A DNA stretch of 64,000 nucleotides from Reticulascus tulasneorum (GCA_001557505.1 LSAX01000002.1:4650001-4714000); one strand, 5' to 3'. Shown: positions 33,215 to 45,420, numbered from the stretch's first letter. Numbers and translations are program-made. Notes: generated from the letters alone by a model not told the origin.

Positions 33215-35965
33215 CTAATGCACCACAGCTTCGACGCCACCCAGGAATCTCCTTACGCGCCCAATCTCCAACTCGCCCTTCTCGCTCTCCACCGCTCGCA
33301 CAAGGCCGTCCACAACGGCATCGACTTCTTGTTCCGGAACGCCGGTACACAACGCCACGACCCGTCTGTACTTGATCTCCACGTCTTTGCTCCGTCCCTT
33401 CAGGGCACCGACCATCTTCTGCGTGACGTCCTTGCGTACCCTGACGGCGCCAACCCTCGCCTTCAGCACCGTCGCGCTCGGTAACAAGCCGGCTTCTTCA
33501 GAGTTGTTTGCCGCTTCGAGCACGGCATTCAGCTCAGTCTCCCATGCGACAGAGAGGCTGTCTGCTCGGCCTGAGCGGGACTGCTCCTGGACTAGGCGGA
33601 CTTGTTCGTCCTCACGGGCGTGGGATAGGTTAGCCACCTTTTGGCGGGCGAGCTGCTGTTTCTTGAGCGCTATTTGCATGGATTCCAATGCACGTCGAGC
33701 ATCGCCTAGCTGGGTCGAGGTTGTGCGGAGGGCCGAATGAAGGGAGTCCACCACTGCCTGCTTGGTCTTGACTTCGCCTTGGAACGTTGAGCTTGCTTCG
33801 TTGAGGAGATGTGTAATTGCTATGAGATGTCAGCTTCGGATCATACCATGTAAATGGGAAAGGGCGAGAAAACTCACATGTGATGATATCATCGCTGCTT
33901 TCACGACTTCGTTGGCTGCTTCCAACAACACCATTCTTCTCCGCATTGGCATCACCATTTGTTCCGTCCTCGGTGGCATCACCACCAATTCCAAAGTCCA
34001 TAGGTCTCAGTCCCGCCCTGTTGGATATATTGGGGTCGGCGCCAACCTCCAGCAGTTGCGAGATGATACTGCGATTCCCTATCCTCGCGGCAATATTAAG
34101 GGCCGTGTCCCCAGAGTTGTCTTGGGCATTCACGATCTCCGTCATAAACCGTGCAATGCCCATCTTTGGCTGATGCTGTGACTGTGAGCTGTTTGGCGCG
34201 CTGTTTCCGTTGCCGTTGACTGGGGCATTCTGGCTGCTCGGGACACTGCCCTGTCGCACAACCCACTCGAGGAGACTCTCGAGATAGTATCGACTGGCTG
34301 CATTGCGCCCCTTGACGGCGCTAGTCATGGCAATGTGGTGTAGTACCGTGCGACCCTTGTTGTCTCTGACTTCGATCGTACTGCCGAGAACCTCAAGCAG
34401 ATCGGGGAATGAGCCCAGGTCCATCGAGTTGGTCACGACGCAGGCTCTCATCAATGGCGTCTCCCCGGCAGCGTTGACACGAAAAGGACTGGCACCGCAT
34501 GCAATCAAGGCACGGAGGAGTGTCATCCGCGACAATGTAGACGCCCAGTGAAGTGCAGTATGGCTCTGTTGATCGATGGGCATGTCCAACTCCAGGGGGG
34601 TCATATTTCGGAGCATTTCGTGCTTAGACTGGTCCGAGGTAGTGGAGTCCATGAACAGACTCATAAGCAGACTCCTCTTGTGCTCTGCGTCAGGAGATAC
34701 CTCGAACGGCAACGGGGTAAGGGGTGTGAGGCCGTCGTGCGCAGGCATGTTGACACCGGCTTGGGAGTATATGAACGATTCGTTCGGCTCGGTTGGGGAC
34801 CCGGGGAAGGTTCCCTGATACATCTCCATGGATTGTCCGAATCCAAAGCTGTCGGCGGGCGTCATGGTAATCCTCTGTCGCTTGCGAGGCGGCTCTGGCG
34901 CGGTTTCCGCATACTGCTGGGTATTCTGCTGGGTGGAGTAGGCCGAGTCTACCTGCTGGCCGTAGTCAGAAGTATAGCTCTGCTGAGAGTTGCCGGGAAA
35001 GTCATCCATGTTCTGCATTGAGGGCTGGCGACTGAAGCTTGGGGCCCGCGTCGGACCGTTGCGATTCTTCGGGCCCGGGGACTCGAATCGCGCCTTGCTG
35101 ATGGCGGCGACCGCGTGTGAGGCGGTGCTGGAAATGTTCTTGAAGAAGGTGCCGGCAAGCCCGCTTGCTCTGCTTTCGTTGCCAGCATTGTAGAGGCGCT
35201 TTCTTTGCGCGGCCATTGCCTGCTCCTTGGTGGGAGTGATTATGTCGCCGCGGCCAGCGACACCGCCATCCTGGCCCATATCGTAGGTCAACAGGGGTCG
35301 GAGGACTTCTTCGACGCCATATTGGCGACACACCTCGACGCCGCGGTCGAATTTGATCCACGTGCCCTGGTATTTTCCGTATCCGCCTTGGACCTTCTCG
35401 TGCTCGCCCGTTTGAATCTCCTTCTCGAGGACTTTTGTGCGTTTTCCCTTGTCGACCCCGGCAACCTTGAGGATCTGCGTGGCATTGAGCCAGCTATCCT
35501 GCCGCCTACGCATGACGGCAACACCATGGACCTCCATTTCGTAGACGTCGACGCCGGAATACACAGCCTAAAGTACCAAAAAAAAGGGCATTGTCAATGC
35601 GATGCTCAAGATTTTACCTGGTAATGGGGTCGCGGGAGGTTGCGAGCCATGGAGTGTGTGTGACTTACGGAGTAGATCTGCGGAGCGTCGTTGCCGAGTC
35701 TGGAGCCGGCATCGTTGTACGGGCGATACGCGGAGCCGGTGAGGCCAGCTTGGGAGGGCTGGCTCATGGTGAAGGACTGTTGCGACGAGGGTTGGGACTG
35801 CGATGCAGAGGGCATCATGGCAGTGGAAAGGGTGTTCCCGTGGTCGAAAGGCACGGTGGGCTGGGAAGAGGAAGAGGAGGCGGAAGCGCCGTGGGATGGC
35901 GCGGTGGAAAAGGAGGAGGTGCGGCGTGCGTGGGAATGATTAGTCGTGATAGTCGTCGAAGACAT
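33215..35965 (-). CDS. APSES-ankyrin cell-cycle transcription factor (Mbp1/Swi4/Res-like)
   Basis: Three minus-strand exons (35965-35669, 35567-33878, 33819-33215) with introns of 101 and 58 bp encode 863 residues. A Ser-rich N-terminus (about 95 residues) precedes the APSES/KilA-N DNA-binding domain (about 100-205). It carries VYEMEVHGVAVMRRRQDSWL, NATQILKVAGVDKGKRTKV and GGYGKYQGTWIKF, nearly invariant in fungal MBF/SBF subunits. Ankyrin repeats lie at about 390-600 (HTALHWASTLSRMTLLRAL, GETPLMRACV, GRTVLHHIAM, GDTALNIAARIGN). The C-terminal 200 residues are coiled coil, the usual site for the heterodimer partner. Such factors drive G1/S transcription through MCB-type ACGCG sites. Which yeast subunit is the orthologue cannot be settled here. 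Confidence 0.95.
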
Positions 35966-37246
35966 GTGTCGCTAACAATTCATGGGATCCCAATAAAGAT
36001 AGTGCAATTGTAGAGAAGAACACGAATTGAGATTGGATTTCGAAGGGGGGTTCGGTCGTGGAAGCAGTGATGTTGGTTGGTTTGCCGCCCTTAGGAAAAG
36101 AAGGTGAGATACCAAGGTGGAAGTTGGTGTTCGGTTCACTGACTCCGCGCTTGACCAGAGAGCACACGCTACTCGATTTTTTGCAGAGAGAGACAAAGCG
36201 CGGCGGGGGTAAACTACTAAATGAGGTATGTATAAAGGTATGCGTGTAGCCGAGTTTACGCGCGAAGAAAAAAGGGAAGCGGAACCCTGGGCTGGCTGGC
36301 GGATGGATGCGAGATAACTATGTCTGGGTACTAGACCAGTGCGGCCTTTCGCTTTTGGCTGATTCCTTGCGGACTACTGCATGCGTTCGTACGATTGATC
36401 GAATTGCGGTGAAGAAGAACTCGTGATGAGAGAGGAGAGGCGATAGCGCTTGGCGGTACTCGAACAGACGAATTGACAGACAAGGAGTCCAAAAGATAGA
36501 GGGATAATTCGGTTGACATTTACTAAGGTAGGTATCTAGGAGCTGCTGGAAGCAAGGAGCTCTTTACCTTTCTGTTGAATTTGCCAGGGTGCAAATGAGA
36601 AGAGCCGGGGCTTTCCTAAAGTGGCATATTCATCAATTAAACCGATTCCAACTTGACGTGTCTGTTTCGTGATTTCGTGTTGGGCGCGGCGCGGGGGGGG
36701 GACCCTGACACTGACCCTCTCTCTGACCGCGTAATTATCGCGCGACAGGTTGGCCGCCCCATTGCGCTGCCCCAGTGATGGTGGATTCAGGTGCCCTGAG
36801 TGGCTCTGAGAGGGGCCTGGATGGCCCGTGAATTGGCAGGCTCTCACTGAGTGCCTTATTATTATCTAAGCATTCTATAACCTAACTAGGTGCTGGCAGT
36901 CGTTGTCGAAGGAGGAGGGCTGCACCTAGGTGTTTAACCGATAAAAATCCGACCATTGGGCAATGTGGTCCACTGACATTCAAGCTCTTCTGCCACGCAA
37001 AAGTACGACATACATACAACTACCTCACCTACATTGCATGCATGCAGGCGTAGGTCCCTCCTTGTTGGTCCGATGCACACTCCGCACTCCTAAGACGAGA
37101 GACATGCAGTCTCTCCAAAAGACCGATCAGACCTCGACGGACAATGACATTGTGATGCCAATGCCTTTCCACTCCAGCATGTGCCAACACTTTACACATT
37201 TTGGTTGACACAGTCCTCTACACGCTGCCGCCAGCCACTCTCGACC
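35966..37246. promoter_or_regulatory. divergent promoter region APSES/LYR genes
   Basis: A 1.3-kb gap between divergently transcribed genes; no gene seen. Two CGCGA-containing sites (36255-36266 TTTACGCGCGAA and 36737-36746 ATCGCGCGAC) resemble the core bound by APSES/E2F-type cell-cycle factors. A G-rich stretch lies near 36690-36700. Confidence 0.45.
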
Positions 37247-38605
37247 ATGCCGCTCGGCTATATCCCAATCTCGCGACCTCTCCAACCCCTCCATGTCTAC
37301 CGGCATATGCTCCGCGAAGTATCCTACCTCCCTGCAGTATGTCAACCCTTTGTGCGCCAACGCATCAGCGAAGGCTTTCGAAACGCACAGGAGAAGCACG
37401 CCAAACTGAGGTTCGAGCTGGCCGAATACAACAAGACCCATAAGCCCCAACGCGATGAGGCCGAGGTCCCAATCGAGGACCTTCGCGCCAAGAATGCGCT
37501 CCTTCGAGGCGATACCAACTTGAAGGTCCTGCGGGCTGCTAATTCTGGCGACACGGATCGCATGCGCCGCGTCATGCTGCTAGCCTTTGGCAGGGTGGGC
37601 AAACGAAGAAGAGAGCTCATGTCCGAACTGGTCCGTCCTGAACCTCCCACCAACTGGGAGGAACTGGAGAAGCGTATCAAAGCGAAAGACCTCTCTTCGC
37701 CAACGAACTCGCTCCGAAATGCAACCACGGCACCAGTAGATAGTCTTGCTCCGGTCGACGATGTCCGCCCCGCTCCCGATGTGCAGAACCGATTGCAGGA
37801 TGGTATAACCGAGCCAGATCCATGGAACCAAAAGATTGGCTCCCAAGTACACACGGACGAGTCTGGTGGTACCGGAGCAAAACCAACTTCCAAGGGACGG
37901 TCGAAGAAGAGCACCGTCCTCAAAAACTGGGATATTCCGAAGCTGATGCAATATGTCAAGTCCCAGGCCCAACACCAAGCTCAAACATCCGTTGGCATCT
38001 GGCCGCGGATGAAGGTCAACCACAGGATGACCATACCGGAGAAGAACATCTGGGGACGCCCGACCCCGCAAAAGGTAGCGCTCACAATGAAGGAAAAGTG
38101 GTGGAAGACTACGGCAGACAAGCTCATGCCACCTGTGGGCCAGTCTGAATGGGAGCTGCTGAAATCACTTGCTCTTGGTCAGGCGGCGGAAGCTGAGTGG
38201 AGGAGCCCGCCGCGCAGGCCTGTCGCCTTGACTCTATCTGCCGATGACAGTGCACAACCTGAGCTCGAATGGGACTGGAAGCTGTATGCCTCGAGGCCTG
38301 TCCGAGCCATCGAGAGAAAACGGTCAAGGCCGTATATGCGTCTCAATGGCGAGCGGGACAACGGGCCATTTTCCCGAACAGAGCAGCGGAATCTAGATGG
38401 GTTGACCGGGAGGGAGCTTCAGCGGGAGTTCACCAAGGTGTGGGCGATAACGTCATATATCCAGCAAGATCCGCAGACGTCGAAGAAGTCGTTCGTCTGG
38501 GGGCGTGCCATAACCAGCGTACCACCAGCCACTCCGGTTGAGGCCTACATTTTTCAAGGCGTCGACGCGAAAGGAAGCCTTCCAAGGGTCAACAAGCCTC
38601 GCTAA
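37247..38605 (+). CDS. Cup1-like LYR domain protein (mitochondrial)
   Basis: A single exon encodes 452 residues. The N-terminus reads PLQPLHVYRHMLREVSYLP, an LYR-type tripeptide pattern (here VYR) at the start of a short three-helix domain, followed by an Arg in FVRQRISEGFRNAQEK. This is the layout of the fungal LYR_Cup1-like family. LYR proteins act in mitochondria as adaptors for Fe-S or respiratory-complex assembly, binding acyl carrier protein. The remaining 350 residues are basic, Lys/Arg/Trp-rich and unlike other LYR proteins; conserved WxxP blocks (for example WGRPTPQKVA) suggest a mitochondrial matrix or ribosome-linked role, which is inference. An upstream in-frame ATG at 37181 is less likely because the family begins near MPLGYIP. 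Confidence 0.75.
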   Translation: MPLGYIPISRPLQPLHVYRHMLREVSYLPAVCQPFVRQRISEGFRNAQEKHAKLRFELAEYNKTHKPQRDEAEVPIEDLRAKNALLRGDTNLKVLRAANSGDTDRMRRVMLLAFGRVGKRRRELMSELVRPEPPTNWEELEKRIKAKDLSSPTNSLRNATTAPVDSLAPVDDVRPAPDVQNRLQDGITEPDPWNQKIGSQVHTDESGGTGAKPTSKGRSKKSTVLKNWDIPKLMQYVKSQAQHQAQTSVGIWPRMKVNHRMTIPEKNIWGRPTPQKVALTMKEKWWKTTADKLMPPVGQSEWELLKSLALGQAAEAEWRSPPRRPVALTLSADDSAQPELEWDWKLYASRPVRAIERKRSRPYMRLNGERDNGPFSRTEQRNLDGLTGRELQREFTKVWAITSYIQQDPQTSKKSFVWGRAITSVPPATPVEAYIFQGVDAKGSLPRVNKPR

Positions 38606-38641
38606 TCAGTTTAACAGCTTGGAAAGTCAGTATATACGTCT

Positions 38642-39249
38642 CTAATCAAGCATCTTGGCCAGCTTCGGTAGCCCTTCCCCGTCCACTCGCATTCCAACCC
38701 ACTCACTCATCATCGTCGCCCCAATACTCTCATAGAATTTGATGCTCGGTTCATTCCACTTCAGTACGCTCCACTCCAAACGCCCTCCCTCCATTGTAAC
38801 CACCTCCTTCGCCAACTCTACCAGCAGCCGTTTTCCGTATCCCTTCTTCCGCTCCGTCGGCCGGACGAAGAGATCCTCGAGGTAAATCCCCGGCTTGGCG
38901 CGCCACGTGCTGTAGTTGTAAAAATACAACGCCATGCCGACGCCCTCACCGGCTTCATTGAAGAGGAGGAGGCAGCGCGAGGGCCGCGAGGGGGATATGG
39001 GCTCCGTGGTCGGCACACCGGGGGTGTAAGTCGTGTTAGACGGGGCGAAGGCGATGGTGGAAGAGAGGGTTTCCTCGGTTGCGAGAACGCTGGAGAGCTC
39101 GTGCTCGTAGTCGGCGAGTTCTTTGATCAGGCCCAGGATGGTTGGCACATCTGGGGCTTTTAGGTTGTCTGAACGTCCGACGTGATTCGATGGGGTGCTA
39201 GCATACCTTCACGACGAGCATGTCGCAGCGTTGGTCCTGGCGAAGACAT
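38642..39249 (-). CDS. GNAT N-acetyltransferase (SSAT/thialysine type)
   Basis: Two minus-strand exons (39249-39207 and 39150-38642; 56-bp intron) encode 183 residues, the usual size for the family. The first exon gives MSSPGPTLRHARRED and the second resumes VPTILGLIKELADYEHE. The acetyl-CoA binding motif is in IYLEDLFVRPTERKKGYGKRLL, with the R/Q-x-x-G-x-G/A loop (RKKGYG), and LKWNEPSIKFYESIGA is the conserved C-terminal part. This matches the spermidine/spermine or thialysine acetyltransferase branch of GNAT enzymes, which acetylate small amines. Its stop lies only 36 bp from the stop of the LYR gene on the other strand, so the two 3' UTRs must overlap. Confidence 0.92.
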
Positions 39250-40002
39250 CTTGTCAATCGGCTGGAGCAGCTCAATTCCTTTTCCCTCAAATCAGTAAAG
39301 CCCGTCCAATCCAACGGGGCCAGAACTTGAGTCTCTAGAGAAAGCGAGAAGCTATGTTGGCGGGGGTGGCATGGAGGGGCAGTTTAAGTTTGGCGGCAGA
39401 ATCACCGTGAGGCCTGACCGCCTTTGCTTTCCTGACATCACACCCACTGCAAGGGCGCGGAGGACTTAAGGGCTTCATCCAATTACTCAATGGGGTTAAA
39501 TGTGGCATACATGTAGGTTTACTCAGATACCCCATAATTTCAACTTCTTTAAGAAACTCACATGATTGCATGGAAAGTGTTCTTGCTGTTTAGCTCCTCA
39601 TGGACATGATACTTGTTACATGCGACAGTGTAGCCTACAGATGAAAATTTACTGAGGCGACGGGCTCGACATACCCTTGATGTCTGTTTTGAAGACCATG
39701 CCCCCTATCAAAACAGTCTCTACTTTAAACATTGTGTTAAAGCGTTTCTACTTGACAGGACAATTTGAAACTCTTTAACTGAGGTGGGAGCTTTTGTTTA
39801 TGTGCGGCCCAGTGAATTCCTTGCTCAACCAGAGCTCTTTCCTTACCTCAATGGACTTCTTTGTCTAGAGTAGGCAGGTCGAGTCAATTCACTTCATTAC
39901 AAGTAGAGCTACCTCATGCATGTTGTCGCGCTTTCGCCGCTTGTTAATCATATCAAGCTACCAAGCCAAATCGAGATCGCAAAAGCTAAAGGCATTCACC
40001 AT
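39250..40002. promoter_or_regulatory. GNAT upstream region and AAA gene 3' flank
   Basis: A 0.75-kb gap between two minus-strand genes. Nothing coding is supported. It holds the GNAT promoter (right of 39249) and the 3' end of the AAA gene (left of 40003); no TATA box is clear. Confidence 0.4.
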
Positions 40003-43000
40003 CTAGTCGTCATCATCCTCTTCTTCATCTTCCTCGCTCGAAGCAATATCATACTCGACCTCTTCGTCTAGGTCCTCACCTATAGTTCGTAAGCTAGATT
40101 TTCGTTCTTTTCCCTTTGTTGAAGTTGGTGGCTTCACGTGCTTCATAGCCATCCCGTATTTCTTTCCCGCAGCTACAGCAGAAAAGTCCCTCTGCAACTG
40201 TTGTACCAGTTCTGTATCGAAATGGTCATCTCTCACTTCTGCATCTCGGAAGTTCTCGCTGTCGCTACCTCTCAGTGCCACAATGTAGGCTTCGAACTCG
40301 TCCGTGGTCTGAGCAATGTTCTGGAAATTCGCTGTTGTGAGTTTCACTGTCATCCATTTCTTTTTGCCACTCGCCACAGCTTGCTCGGCTGTAAGATGTT
40401 CCTCCCGGAGCTTGGCTAACCGCTGGTAGTGACCCAGTGCCAGCGCTGTCCGGAAAGCATTGCGAATCTGTCGACCGTTCCACGTCGTCCCATCTTTTTC
40501 GCGACGGCGGTAGTGTCTCTCGGCAAAGCGTAACAGCGTGTCCTTGTCGAAAACAATCTTGACTTGGTCTGCCTTATTATCTTCAATAATACGGTTCATA
40601 ATGTTGCTCCACATCTGCTGCGTCGACTCGAGGTTAACACTTGTATACCGTAGCGTGACGTGGATGCGTGATTTGAAAGCCTCGTCAATCACACCGGGAC
40701 GATTAGTCGTAAGGAATAGGATACCCGAGTAGTATTCTAATTCTCTCAAGAATGCTATGTACAACCGAGGAGTCAGCCGAAAACGTTCTGGAGATAACAA
40801 CTGATACTTACCAGAGACAACGGCGTTTCGCTCCATCTGCTGCCAGTCCCGCTGCATCAGAAACACGTCGGCCTCGTCAAGGAGAAGCACACAGCCCCAT
40901 CTATCTGCTCTCTTAGTGTGATCTAGCAGTCGTTCCTCAACTGTCTCGGGGTCTAGGCCAACATCACCACACGTGATCGAATATAGAGGCCGATGAGTAT
41001 ACGCGGCAAGGGTCTCAGCTGTGCTCGTCTTACCAGAGCCAGGTGGTCCGTGTAGCAGAATAATCAATCCGTGACCTTTGCCTTTGATAAGATCCACTTG
41101 GGTGTCGGATGCTTCTCTGTTCCCTTTTTTCAGCTGTTCTCGTCTGCGCTGTGGACCGGAGGAATGGTTGTCTACCAGGGCCACGAGTAGGTCACGATAT
41201 CTCTTAGGAATTACTAATTCATTGAAAACAGAACCGCGAGCCTCGTGGTCTATGTCCTTAAGCATATCGACGTTCAATTCGACTATGTTGATCCAGTCAG
41301 CAGAGTATCCCATACCACGTTCCTGGGCTCCGACTTACACCACCGGCGATATCGAAAGGCATATCCCGGTACAGTGCGAGGTAGAAACTGAAGGTAGTCG
41401 CTCGATATTGTGACTTCTTTTGCGGCTATTGGTTCTAGGTAACTTCGATGAGAAGCGATAAAGTCGTCCGACAACTTATCATCCACCTCATGATCACAAT
41501 ATTTAACCCAATCACCATCCAAAACCTCGGCGATCTCGGTCTGATCAGCCTTTTTCTTGTTGAGTGTGTCAAATTGGGGTTGTAAACGGGGCCAGATGTC
41601 GTAAAAAGCCGTTGGGTCGACGAAAACATCGCTCTCTATATGCTCTCGGTGCCTGCCCATCAATCTCGTAGATTCAGCCGGCCCATCATAAATGCTGTGC
41701 CCGTAGGATGATATGAGTTTTCGCCCCCGGCCTTCCATCTTCCCTCTAAGGGTATCTCTTTCTGTATGGAACTGCAAGGGGTAAATTTTGAGATCACGGA
41801 CCGGCCGATTTCCCGAGTAGCGCCTAATGGTTTTCCTGCAAGCAACTGGCACGACATCTGTGCCATCGAAATCCATTGTATAGTAGTCAATTACAAACGG
41901 CGTCCAACTGCCCAGACCAGAGAGTTCATTTGAAGTCCCGTCAAGTCTAAATTCGCGAATTTCTTCGGGAGAGTAATTTCTTCTTCTTAACTGTCCTCCT
42001 GTTACTGCGTATACCCTACCAATCTGCTCGTCCGGCTTATCAGTAGAAACGACGATATCTCCGGGTTCGAAAAGATACCATAGGTCTTCGAAAGCAATAT
42101 TTTCTAGCGTTCCTTTGGCAACCTCCGATTGGAGGCTGATAACCTCACTCAGTTCATCGTAAACGAAGTTGAGGAGCAAATCCAGGTGGGTAATGGTAGT
42201 TAATATGACATTTCGCTTTGTCTCGGCGTCTTTGTTTTGTCGGCTACCTTCATCTACTGTCGCGAGTTTGTCGTCTACACCACCGCCCTCTCTTTCTCGA
42301 TGCTGCTTTGGATTAGGGTTGCTATCGTCGTTATCCGCTGCTTTGCCTCCATCGACAGGCTGCGCTGCCGTCTGGTCTAGCGTTTGTTTGAGGTCGATAA
42401 GACGTTGTTCAAGTTGTGGCAAAAGTCGAATAAGAATCTACTCTCGTTATATTAGGAGTTTATTGCCAAAATCAGAAAGAATGGCCTTTGGCTTTACCTT
42501 GAAGGGATGGGCTATTCTGGAACACGACCCGGGTCATTTGGCTATCCCAGAGACAGCAAAGACTCTACTCACAGTATTGAGTGGACAAGTGGTCTTCCAA
42601 GTATCTTGTTGAATTCCGAGTAAAGCTCAAAGGAGTTGATTTGGATCTTTTGCAGGTTTCTACTGGTGCACATTCCAGCCTCCGTCTGGCTTCGCCCCGT
42701 TACAGCAGAAGGGGCCCCTTTGCTGTGGTAGAATGCCTGAATAATGGGAAGACATTCGGGCACATCGCCAAATAATGATTTGTTCGTCCAGTCTTCCGTT
42801 GTCAGTCTATTGACTCTACAAAGGGCTTTTTGCTTCGAGGGTTTACTTGTTTCGATGAGTTCTAGGTACGACGTCGGGCCGTTTATTTGACGGACTGAAT
42901 AGGCGCTGACTTACAGGGTTTTTTCAGCTAATGAAGTTTCCAGCTCGTATGCCATATTCATCAGGTTTTCCATTTCGTCATGAAGGCTCGTCGGCATGAC

Positions 43001-43246
43001 TGCCTTCCATGGGTCGAGCTTTGCAAGATACGCCAGGACTGCGTCTGCTAGTGCAGCTGCCGGCTCTATAGAGTCGGATGCAGACGATTGTCCACTCTCA
43101 CCGTCTGGCTTGATCTGTGTCGTTGCTCCTTCATCTGGCGTGGTTACTGTTCGTTTTTCTTCACTACCAGAGTCGGCTATTGTTGCGCTGCAGGCGCCAG
43201 CGCGTTTTGTCTGGCTCGGACCATCATCGCCCTCGATTGCTGACAT
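40003..43246 (-). CDS. AAA+ ATPase with N-terminal fungal DUF7025-type region
   Basis: Six minus-strand exons (43246-42915, 42845-42573, 42516-42498, 42437-41339, 41282-40812, 40754-40003) give 2946 nt and 981 residues with frame kept at every join. Exon 3 is only 19 nt. The first 570 residues form the N-terminal region typical of a large fungal AAA family (DUF7025-like) with a nested LEQRLIDLKQTL coil. The AAA module has Walker A GPPGSGKTS (about residue 655), Walker B VLLLDEADVFL (about 712) and sensor-1 LFLTTNRPGVIDEAF. The C-terminus is acidic (EEDEEEDDDD). Such proteins resemble bacterial and mitochondrial AAA remodellers, but the substrate is unknown. The first intron acceptor (AACAAG) is the weakest call; another acceptor at TACCTAG would put a stop in frame. 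Confidence 0.85.
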
Positions 43247-44118
43247 AATGAATGTTTCTATGTTTATGCGAATTGACACAGGATAAGTGCATCGACAGAT
43301 CAAATGATCTCATGTTTATGGGAGAGTAGGCGGGGCATGGGGTTTCTAGCTGCAGCTCCAGGCACTTGAGCTGGTAAGTCAGGCAGACTTCCCGCAACGG
43401 CCCATCAGCATAGATATATACATAAGGCAGCATATAATGCCTGAGGACTTTTGTATATACTACATCCAAATTGTCATATAACGGCCGCCAATGATGAGGT
43501 GCCACATCTATCCAGTACAGCCCTGTAGCGCAACGGGAGGTGAGGCCTCCTTGATGCCAAGGCAGCCTGCTTCTGTGCAGTGTAACCCATTCATTATACA
43601 ATGAAACTGAGTGATATGGTTTTGGCCGCCGGATTAGACGGCTTCGACCGCTAACTTACACCTACGCCGGCCACGACATAAGCATACATGCTTACATCTA
43701 AGTTACAATCAGTCCTTAATATATAAGTATAGCCCGCCCTGTTTCAACGGTCCGTACCAACCTATTGGATGTCCATGTCGACGTCCTTGGCGCCTAGTGG
43801 GGACATCGGATTTTTTTGGGCACCTAATTTGGATGACTTGTTGGTTCATATTGCTATGCATTGTCCTGTTGCCGTCGTCCATCAGTTGGGTGTGGTGTCA
43901 GCCAAATAGGTCAGCACACATGAGATATTTCCCCAAGCACGGTGGAACCACTCACACCGAGCTCACAAATACACCACCCACTCATCACCCCATTCTTGTC
44001 CATTTTATCTATCCACAGATATCTGATCAAGTATTACTCGCCACATGATCCAATATTTCATGACCGATCCCGGACGACAGAAATATCAATAACAAAGACT
44101 CTTTAGATTGTGGCAAGC
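43247..44118. promoter_or_regulatory. divergent promoter region
   Basis: A 0.87-kb gap between the starts of the AAA ATPase gene (minus) and the phosphotransferase gene (plus). No gene is supported. Short frames on both strands have no features. Confidence 0.4.
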
Positions 44119-45420
44119 ATGCCGCGACCCAGCCAAGACGGGCTAGAATGGAAAGAGACACTGTTTGACCTCGTGCCGCAATGGACGCGAGATGTTTCTA
44201 TCGCCGCGATTGAAAGCGTATGTCGCCATCGATTGAACATACTCCCCGAGGATTCCTGTACCGTCGCCTTTCACGCATCCGGCCTGCTCAATAAACTCTA
44301 CTTGGTCAAATGTACCAGAGGCCCTCTCATAATGCGTGTCTCGCTTCCAGTATACCCACGGTACAAGACGCGCGCTGAGGTAGATACCTTGCGGTGGGTG
44401 TCGGAGAACACCAAGGTCCTGGTCCCTAAGGTGTTCAGTTTTGATGACAGCAACGACAATGAGATTGGGTACGAGTGGATCCTCATGGAACTTATGGAGG
44501 GCACACCAGCATCTAGACGGTGGCGGACTATGTCGATGGAGCAGAAGATCGCGCTCACGAAGCAGATTGCGGCATACCAGGTGGAATTGTCGGGAATTGG
44601 GAAGCTAGAGTCCATATTCAGGAGCATAGGGACTTAGGGTACGCGGGAGGTCCGTAAAAAGAATGGCGTTGGAGATGCGGAAAAAGTTGTCCCTGGCCTA
44701 CTGGTGTCCCACAACTTCTTTATGGGCGATCACCTTCATTACAACATTGCGCGCGGTCCCTTCCGCTCTAGCTATGACTGGTTGAGCGCGGAGTTAAATA
44801 TCATCCTGATGCACCAGACAGCAGTTCTCGACGAGACCTCGGATGAAGACGACAAGGAAGACGCTGAGGAGGTCTTGCCAGTAGCGAGAAGACTGCTCTC
44901 TCTTGTTCCCAAGGTCTTCCCTCCGCACTTGGACGAGCCGGAGACAACAGGGCTCTACCATCATGACCTCCATCTAAACAACATTCTGGTAAACGAAAAA
45001 GGCGAAATCACGGCCGTTCTGGACTGGGAATGCGTCTCGGCATTGCCTCTCTGGATGTTCACTAAGGTTCCTAAGTTCCTTGAAGGGCCAGTTCGGGAGG
45101 AGGAGCCGCAGCGGGTTACGTATGCGGATGAAACGCCCAAAGAGTCTGTCGTCGCAGCTGGAAGGCGCAACAACCCGGGCTACTTGGACAGCGATGGCAA
45201 GAATGAGCTGTATTACATTCACAGGATGGAGTACGAGGCAACACAGCTGCGGAAAGTGTACGAAGTCAGGCTGAAGGAATTGTGGCCGGAGTGGCCCCAT
45301 GAAGAGAGCTATGTGAAGATTGACTTCTTCCAGGCCATCTCGCAATGTGACGGGATATGGGTGAAAAAGGCGGGCGAATGGGCCGATTGTATGGAGAAGG
45401 CGAGGTGCTCTTTGCGATAA
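44119..45420 (+). pseudogene. APH-family kinase-like gene with in-frame stop
   Basis: One reading frame runs from the ATG at 44119 to the stop at 45418-45420 but is broken by TAG at 44635-44637. Both halves are in the same frame and both match one aminoglycoside phosphotransferase/choline kinase-like domain. The first half has LIMRVSLPVY (the Lys/Arg nucleotide-binding strand is replaced by Arg here). The second has the catalytic loop YHHDLHLNNILVN (HxD....N) and VLDWECVSALPLW, the Mg-binding DWE. These fungal proteins are usually about 430 residues, as here. No donor/acceptor pair around the TAG removes it, so a nonsense mutation is likelier than an intron. Fungal APH-like proteins are common and mostly uncharacterised. 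Sequencing error or readthrough would restore one protein. Confidence 0.7.

Noticed and set aside
42838..42914. TACCTAG acceptor for the first AAA-gene intron
   Set aside because: It leads to a stop after five codons; the AACAAG acceptor keeps the frame through all six exons.
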